A DNA stretch of 64,000 nucleotides, taken from assembly GCF_001649575.2 (NCBI RefSeq), contig NC_051443.1, positions 6,656,468-6,720,467 on the forward strand, given 5' to 3'. Positions 57,640-64,000 of the stretch are shown piece after piece. Source of the stretch: Kryptolebias marmoratus (lineage: Eukaryota; Chordata; Actinopteri; Cyprinodontiformes; Rivulidae). The position numbers were made by a program, and so were the translations under genes. Numbering within the stretch: the first letter of the stretch is position 1; each line of letters opens with the position of its first letter. Below the pieces are notes generated by a model. It was not told the origin of the DNA. It worked only from the letters and a program-made list of their open reading frames with translations, and ran no database searches.

Positions 57640-57853
57640 CAGGGATAGGCAACCCTGGTCCTCGAGTGCCACCATCCTGCATGTTTTACTTGTTTCCCTG
57701 CTCCAACACACCTGATTCAGTGGTTAAATTACCTCTTCATGTTCTGCAGAAGACTGTTAATCGCCCGTTGATTCAAATCAGGTGCGCTGAAGCAGAGAAA
57801 CAAGTAAAACATGCAGGATAGTGGCACTTGAGGACCAGGGTTGCCTACCCCTG
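57640..57853. mobile_element. hAT-type MITE, 214 bp
   Basis: Long terminal inverted repeats of about 60 bp (left caaccctggtcctcgagtgc; right end reverse-complemented caaccctggtcctcaagtgc). Perfect 8-bp duplication gtgtaaat at 57632-57639 and 57854-57861. CAG...CTG termini. No coding capacity. Confidence 0.9.
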
Positions 57854-57861
57854 GTGTAAAT

Positions 57862-58560
57862 GGACAGAAGATTGTTGGAGAGGAAGTGTAAAATAAAGTC
57901 CATGTGGAAAATAAATACAATTCATTCATTGTCATTTTTATGCATAACGTGAGAAAAAAACTGTTTTATACATTCATCTCTCACTATTGGGTGCATATAA
58001 AAAGTAGCAATAAAAGTGTATCAGTAAGTTAAAAAAGGCTATTAAAAAACAATCAAGATTCAATAAAATTTAATAAAAATTAAGAATGAAACAGTTTTAC
58101 TGGCCTCGGTGAGTGAACAATAACTAACTATATAAACTTAGTTCTAAAAAGAACAATGAAAGTACACACTGAATAGTATAAAACCATTACAAAATAGTTT
58201 TTAAATAAAAAAGCAGCAGGTGGCAGCACTTATAAAGTGTAATAGTAGTAAAATAAAGTGCGGGAAAATTAATTCAAAACTTCTGATGTCCTGAATGAGA
58301 AGGGCTTTAAGACAGCTTGTAAACTTTTATTTTAGTATTTATGAAATAAAATGTTAATATTATGAATTCATTATATATTTTATTTTAATATTAGCAAATG
58401 AGATTACCTTGCAGCTTGTTTAACCCCCACCCCCACCCCCTTCTATCTTTAAATTTGGCTACTAAGAATAAATGTTCATTCATAGTTGTTTTATTATGTT
58501 GAAAAGTCAAACTGACAGATTAAAAAAAACATTAAAACCCTGAGATTGAACTGCCTGCAG
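57862..58560. other. Unassigned AT-rich stretch
   Basis: No ORF or repeat is recognised. A (CCCCCA)n-like run lies near 58425-58441. Confidence 0.35.
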
Positions 58561-59400
58561 TTTTCTGTTTTGTCTGAGTGATGCGTTCAGGTAATGGAGG
58601 ACAAATCCCTGACCCTAAATCTGCGCGTGAAAGTTTATTTAAAGTTATCCAGACACATGAAGAGATATCAAATCTGCTATGTTTCGACCAGTCTGTGACG
58701 TTTCAGGGAAAATCTTTTCATAAGATCACTTCTTCTGCAGAAGAGGAGGAATGGTTGGACCCGGGTCAGCAGGACTCGGTCCGTGAAGTCTGCGCCGTGA
58801 CGTCACAGGCGGTCTGAGCTGCGGGACACCCAGCTGGAGGAGTGGGAGGAGGTCCTTACATCACCCCCCATGCTCTCCTCTGACAGTCCGAGCTCCAGGA
58901 GAAACCTGGGAGACTCTTGGAGCGGATTTTTTAATTTTTAATTTTTTTTTTTATCTCTGGACTTTTACCCCATCCAGGAGCAGAACCGGAGCGGAGCGGA
59001 GCCGCGGGAGTCCCACAGGACGGTGCTCTATCCGGATTAAACGGTTCGGAGGCTCAGTTTGTGGTTAGTTTTTCTGTGTCCGTGCATGCGCTCTCTGGGA
59101 GGTTAGCTTTGTGGCTGGTGTGCGCGCGTGTCCGCCAGCCGTGCTCGCTCTTTGTGCTGCGTACCGTTTCTGTTCAACTTCGTGGACAGAAGTCTTCAGC
59201 ATCCTTTCACGGCGAGAGTTTCGCGGCGCGTGAGAGCTCCGGAGAAGGAGAGATACGTGCTGGGTGTCCTGGGCTGTGAAACAGCTCCACCCTGCGGCCA
59301 AAGCAGGAACTACATCCAAAACCAGCCTGTGTCAGTGGGTCACAGGTTGTTGTTGTCTTTATTCTGATGAACACTTATGTCCTGGTTCAGTCACGTGGTC
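58560..59400 (+). promoter_or_regulatory. egfl7: Probable egfl7 promoter and first non-coding exon region
   Basis: The local rise in GC and CpG content, about 2 kb before the coding start exon, and the position at the head of the gene suggest a promoter. A perfect palindromic CRE, tgacgtca, lies at 58798-58805. The exact start site and the donor of the first exon cannot be fixed from sequence alone. Confidence 0.4.
58798..58805. promoter_or_regulatory. CRE palindrome TGACGTCA
   Basis: An exact CREB/ATF consensus in the GC-rich segment upstream of egfl7. Confidence 0.45.
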
Positions 59401-60998
59401 TGAGCACCGTGATTACAGATGTTCACCAGGATTATAAACAACATTTTAGAGTTAAATGTATAGTTTTGACAACACACTGCCTGTGTGTTAACACTCAGCT
59501 GTAAGTAAGACACAGTCTTTAAAGTGCCTCCCCTCCAGTCCCCCTGCTACCCCGTAATAGTTTGTGAATGAAGTATCAGATGGACCTCTGGGCTCAGATC
59601 CAGCAGGCTGTCCTCTGAGGATCAGTGAGGTCTCTGCAGTCCTGTAACCTGTGATCACACCGGGGTTGGCTTTAATGTGTCGTGAGGGATTAAACTACTG
59701 CAAACAGGTGGCTTATTACCTTACTTTTAATCCTGTGTGTGATGATCTAATGTGTCAGTGTGAAAGGATGCTCAGAGAGGTCTTAATCTGTTTTTTTTTT
59801 TCTTTTTTTAGCTGCTCTGTTTTGTTTTTCTTTTCAGTGCAGGACAGTTAACTTTCAGCCTGGTTTCACAACCAGTTCTTAAGACACTTTGTATAGAAGC
59901 ACGTGTAGGCTAGCTGTTGGAAACGTCCGCCTAACGACACATTATCTGTTTCTTTCTGTGTTGTGGAAACGAAAACCCCCAGATCAATACTGCTGCACAT
60001 CAGACAATAAAAGCTGTTTTACCACTACCTCATAAAAAAAGATTAAGTCAGTTCATAAAACAAGCAAACAAAAGACTGTGCATATATTAAAGAATTACTG
60101 ATTATTATAGTCACCTAAAAAGATGTAACAATAAAACTAAAAACCACAACAAAAACAAACCAATAACAGAAAAATCAACAATAATAATTTTTTTTTTAAT
60201 TATTTTAGAAAAAAACAATACACCCTCCCCCCTCAAACAAACAAACAAAACATTTATTTTTTGGGGTTAGTTCTGTTGTGTTGCGTTTTTAATATCGACA
60301 AATAAGGAAATAATGGACATCATATTGGAACATGGAAGTTGAAGCTAATGCAGGGTCTGAGTTTAGTTTCGCTGCTGCATGTTCAAATATTCACTTTTTA
60401 AATGCGTATTGCTGTAATTAGTTATTTCACGCTTAAAGAAAGATCATGTGACATAATAATTGAGTGTGAGGAGTTTCATTTGGTCAGGTATTTCCTTATT
60501 TATCAATGTTTTTTACTGTTTGCTCATTGTATTTCTAAAAGATTTAGGTAATTATAGTTTCTTTCTTTCTGAAATAATGCTTTTTAGTTTCATTGATTTG
60601 TTTTCTTTTAATTTAAGCATCTATGTTTTTTTTTTATTTAAGTCCCTGTTTTTTGCACTGCTGGGCTTCTGTACATCCCCCTGCCTGGACAGAACAACCT
60701 TGGTCCGTTTTAACACAGACATTCTGCTCCTGACTGATCTGCAACCAGTTTGATTTGTGAATTGATCATTTGAAGCTTGCAGATTTTTGCTAAACGTCCT
60801 CAGACCTATAATGGTCTCCGGACCCAGAGCAGAGTCCAGTCAGATCTGTCTCTTTGTAGCAGAAAAGGTTGGACTTGTGGCTTTAGATGAACCGAAGTCA
60901 GTTCTGTCCAGGTTTCTGCTGGATGTTCTCTTTAATCTGAAGCGAAGAAAACTCCCAGTGGTTCTTTTACATATATTCATTTCCCCTTCTTTTTCCAG
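59401..60998 (+). other. 5' intron or flank of egfl7
   Basis: No coding exon. Contains A-rich and T-rich runs around 60050-60250 and 60600-60640. It ends in a pyrimidine-rich acceptor ttccccttctttttccag. Confidence 0.4.
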
Positions 60999-63900
60999 GT
61001 AGCTGTGGTCAGCCTCCTGAAGGAGAACACACAGCGTGAGGAGAGAGAGCCCACCCCTCCCCCTCCGTCTTCCTCTCCTCTTCCCTCCGACTGGCACAGA
61101 GAAGAGTGTGAGAGCCCCGGCGAGGGAACGTGGGAAAGAGGAAGAGACGATGTACCGAATGCTGCTCCTCTCTTCCTCCCTCTTCATCCTTCATGTGATG
61201 GCCACTCCCCAGGTCTTCGCCCCACACGGGTAACAGCTCCACTTCATCCTCTTCCTGTCTTCATTATGACCTGTCCGTCTGTCCCCATCTGTGTTCACAT
61301 GTCTCCTTCAGCCATCGCTCAGAGACTCAAGTGTTTAAAAGTTCACCCTGTCAAGGAGGATGAGGGCCGTTCGAACCACAGTTCCCAAACTTTTCAGCTT
61401 CTAACCCTCAAAATAACTGAAGCAAAGGCTAGTGACCCCAAAAATTGTCAATTTAATTATACAAACTTTGCTAATAACAGTTAAATGAGGACAGATTGTT
61501 AACATAGTCAGCCTTAACAACTACAATAATGTTTTCATCAATTTAAGACTATTGGATTTATTGTTTGCAACAATAATGGAGTAAATATACCATCATTTTT
61601 TCTATTTAATTTGGTTTCTGGAGAACACCTGAGGACCCTCTCTTGGTGTTTCATGAATGAAAATTTTTTTGGGGGAGCGATAAGGCAGGGGACATGGGGG
61701 AAGGAGTTAAACATGTCAAACTTTAGATTTGAAGCCAGTTTTCAGTTCAGGTTTAAACTTTGATTTCTGCTCGGGCGTTTGCAGGAGGAGGGTGTGCGGC
61801 CGGAGCCTAACTCACAACGTTGTCATGACAACGGAGACCTACGTCCAGCCAGTGCACAAGCCCTACATCACCCTGTGTCCAGGCCATCGGCTCTGCAGCA
61901 CCTACAAGTGAGAGGAACACACACACACACACAGAAGTGGGTCACAGAGGCACATATTTGAATCTAAATATTGAGCACTTTGTGGAACTACGGGAAATGA
62001 GCTGCCTGCCTTCTGAGACCATGCTCTTGTTTATTTTGGACTCTGCCTCCCTCCGTACTTACACAGCCCTGACACCCCCCACCCCCCATCCCCCCACATT
62101 CTCCCCATTTTTAACCTCCTTTAACCGCTCTCTCTCCCACCAACACTCACTGTCACTTTTTCACCGTCCGTCCATCTTTTCTTCTCATGGTTTTTAATGT
62201 GGCCTTGGCTCAAACAGTTACAGGCTGTCTCCGGCTGGTTTCTCTGGGTTTCAGCCTCAGTTTTATCAGCTTTAATTCTCCACCCTGTAGCAAACTAAAC
62301 ACAACAGACTCTCAGCAGGCCTTTCTCCCATCTTTGACTCATTTTTTTGTGGTTACAGTTTCCAACAAATGTTCATTTTCGTATCAACTGTCAGATAGAA
62401 CACAGAAACAGCAGCACACAAACTAAGGTGATGACGGAGGGAATCATCACTCTAATCTCAGTGTGTACATGTGTGTGTGTGTGCGTGTGCGGGTGTTTGT
62501 CTCCACAGGACAACGTACTCGCTGGCTTACCGACAGGTGAGCAGAGTGGTGTCAGCGACACATTTTTACCCAGAATGCTGCCCAGGCTGGCGAAGATTTC
62601 ACTCCCACAGCTGCAACCAAGGTAACATCCAGAGATGAGTGCTGCTAAATGAGACAGATTCTCTACAAAACTACAAACTTCAGAATGTGATCTCAAATTC
62701 CTAACAAGTCAGAAGATGCTTTTCAAATTCAGTGTAAAGATTTTTAGACAGATTTTATTATTTATTTTTGTGAAAACCATTTTTAAGTAGTTGTATATAC
62801 CTGGTACACACCCAATATATAACTGTTACCTACCAGGTAAGAACCATGTAGGTACCCAGTAAGGTCCAGTAAAGTACAAAGTATGTGCCCATCATGTGTA
62901 TATAATTTGCCAGAAAAATACCAGATAAGTACTAGGTATGTACCTGGTAATTACTGTGTACATACATGGTACTATCCTGGTAAATACTGGGTATAAAGTA
63001 AGTACTGGTAATTACCAGGTAAGTACCAGGTATGTAGTTGGATACTAACTAGGTTTGTGTGTATGAAGTAAGTACAATGTACGTATTTGGTAAATACAAG
63101 GTATGTACCTGGCACATACCAGGTAAGTACCAGGTACGCACTCTGTACTTACCTGGTAGGTATTTGGTATATGTTAGGTACCAGGTCAGTACTGTGTAGA
63201 TGTATCAGGTATGTATTGGGCTGTATTGTGTAGTACTATCTGATAATCTTGAGTATGTTCCTGTTTTCTAAAAGTAAAACTTATTTGACTTACCTTAATG
63301 TGTTTTCCAGCTGTGTGTGAGCAGCCCTGTGGAAACGGTGGTACCTGCTTAAAACCCAATAAGTGTGCCTGTCCTCTGGGCTGGACCGGACCTCAGTGCC
63401 AAACTGGTACACAAACCCAGACACCCCACCCCCTTCAGATCTACCTGTACAAAAGAAGTGTAAATTTCCACCTGACTGTGTGTCTTTGCTTCCTGTCAGA
63501 CGTGGACGAGTGCAGCGGGCGGCAGCCGTGCGTGCAGCAGTGTGTGAACACAGCTGGAAGCTACAGATGTGCGTGCGGAGACGGCTTCAGGCTCGCCGGA
63601 GACGGTCGCTCGTGTCAGAGCCTCCCCTCTCCTCCTCCATCCCCGAGCAGCCAGGCAGCAGTGGGTGGTCGCACCGATCTGGGTAAAGGATCCCAGTCTG
63701 TTTCTGGCATATCTTCGTTTTCAGGACAGAGGACAGAAACATGGCCAGCCTCGCGCTTCATTATTACTTTTGGTACGCGCTATGCCACTCTCAACTCGTA
63801 CCGTGAGTAATAATGCACTGCGACTGGTACCGACTCCAGACGGATGGCTCCATGCGGTGAGATGGGGATCATTTAGAGTTTGATAATGACTCAGTTCACT

Positions 63901-64000
63901 GTGAAGCAACATCTGCCTTTAATACAACTCCCGTGCTAATACACACATACTTTTCTCCCACATACTCCATTAGTTTTCCTAAAAATGCTGTATTGTTGTC
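60999..64000 (+). CDS. egfl7: Egfl7 (EGF-like domain protein 7), 5' part, continues past the window
   Basis: Egfl7 is a secreted endothelial protein of the vessel wall matrix that guides vessel tube formation and modulates Notch and integrin signalling. Coding exons seen: 61150-61229, 61785-61907, 62509-62621, 63311-63406 and 63500-63682, all with GT/AG borders and consistent phases (595 coding bases). Order: signal peptide, EMI domain, EGF-like domain, calcium-binding EGF-like domain, then a Ser/Pro-rich linker. Human EGFL7 has the same order, and the next part, a coiled-coil tail, should lie right of the window. The intron after the last visible exon carries mir-126, as in other vertebrates, which confirms the identity. 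No breaks are seen. Confidence 0.94.
61150..61229 (+). CDS. egfl7: egfl7 coding exon 1 (signal peptide)
   Basis: ATG at 61150, within an exon starting at 60999. It encodes MYRMLLLSSSLFILHVMATP then QVFAPHG, a typical signal peptide. The donor is cacacgg|gtaaca, leaving two bases. A longer 159-codon ORF in another frame (61005-61484) reads through the donor and is not the gene. Confidence 0.9.
61785..61907 (+). CDS. egfl7: egfl7 coding exon 2 (EMI, first half)
   Basis: 123 nt. It encodes GRRVCGRS, TETYVQPVHKPYITLCPGHR and LCSTYK. Human EGFL7 has GRRVCAVR ... GHRACSTYR at the same place. Acceptor gtttgcag, donor acaa|gtgaga. Confidence 0.92.
62509..62621 (+). CDS. egfl7: egfl7 coding exon 3 (EMI, second half)
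   Basis: 113 nt. It encodes TTYSLAYRQVSRVV and FYPECCPGWRRFHSHSCNQ, with the EMI-type CCPGW motif. Acceptor ctccacag, donor ccaag|gtaaca. Confidence 0.93.
62795..63240 (+). repeat. Degenerate GGTACC/GTAAGTACC minisatellite in an egfl7 intron
   Basis: About 445 bp made of imperfect units of roughly 10-14 bases such as caggtaagtacc, ctggtaaatactgg and aggtatgtacc, in both direct and inverted sense because the core ggtacc is palindromic. Perfect donor-consensus words caggtaagt occur at 63016-63024 and 63120-63128. Confidence 0.85.
63311..63406 (+). CDS. egfl7: egfl7 coding exon 4 (EGF-like domain)
   Basis: 96 nt. It encodes AVCEQPCGNGGTCLKPNK then CACPLGWTGPQCQT, a complete six-cysteine EGF module bounded by phase-1 introns. 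Confidence 0.94.
63500..63682 (+). CDS. egfl7: egfl7 coding exon 5 (calcium-binding EGF)
   Basis: 183 nt. It starts DVDECSGRQPCVQQCVNTAG, continues SYRCACGDGFRLAGDGRSCQ, then a Ser/Pro-rich stretch. DVDEC and the C-x-N-T-x-G-S-Y/F-x-C pattern mark calcium binding and Asn beta-hydroxylation. Donor ctgg|gtaaag. Confidence 0.94.
63743..63835 (+). ncRNA. mir126: microRNA mir-126 precursor
   Basis: The hairpin holds cattattacttttggtacg (miR-126-5p, 63759-63779) and tcgtaccgtgagtaataatg (miR-126-3p, 63796-63816), separated by a 16-base loop. Arms pair as expected. It lies in the egfl7 intron after the calcium-binding EGF exon, the known host gene, and is co-transcribed with it. In vertebrates miR-126 represses Spred1 and PI3K regulatory subunit messages in endothelium and supports vessel integrity. 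Precursor ends are approximate. Confidence 0.97.

Noticed and set aside
61005..61484. 159-codon ORF overlapping egfl7 exon 1
   Set aside because: Different frame from the signal peptide and it reads through a consensus donor. The phase to the EMI exon supports the 61150 start.
1..64000. CRISPR arrays, bacterial operons or tRNA/rRNA genes
   Set aside because: No array of short repeats with unique spacers, no Shine-Dalgarno-led gene clusters and no convincing tRNA or rRNA sequence. The DNA is a vertebrate nuclear genome.

Overview
The window looks like teleost fish DNA. It is AT-rich and intron-containing, full of fish-type transposon relics, and has one recognisable gene near each end: a torsin-1-type AAA+ ATPase on the minus strand (3041-8820) and the start of egfl7 on the plus strand (about 61.0 kb to beyond the right edge) with microRNA mir-126 in an intron. 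The species cannot be fixed from the sequence.

Layout. 1-460: piece of an L2-like LINE. 490-2240: modular repeat, then a TIR DNA-transposon relic. 3041-8820: torsin gene, with two alternative first exons that both carry a signal peptide and both end in the splice phase that exon 2 needs. 8.9-10.9 kb: two 5'-truncated LINE tails of an RNase H-bearing family, one containing a (TA)n tract. 11-57 kb: a gene-poor, repeat-rich desert. It holds many copies of an unclassified repeat built of roughly 300-bp units, an RTE-like fragment, an L2/Rex-like fragment, two solo LTRs, one nearly complete but frameshifted chromovirus-like Ty3/Gypsy element (42431-48273, with a 478-base assembly gap), three hAT-type elements, a decayed LTR/gag remnant and a Tc1-like transposase relic. 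A possible small three-exon gene on the minus strand (41107-52834) and an orphan ORF (37509-37856) are the only unexplained coding-like signals. 57.2-64 kb: probable egfl7 promoter and 5' region, signal-peptide exon, EMI exons, EGF exon, calcium-binding EGF exon, then mir-126.

Function. Torsin is an ER-lumen/nuclear-envelope ATPase. Egfl7 is a secreted endothelial protein whose intronic miR-126 is made from the same transcript and acts in vessel development. Nothing suggests the two genes act together. Most information in the middle is transposon archaeology: nested insertions with exact target-site duplications can be ordered in time, and the Gypsy family carries a self-priming signature (11 nt next to the 5' LTR complementary to the predicted 5' end of its own transcript).
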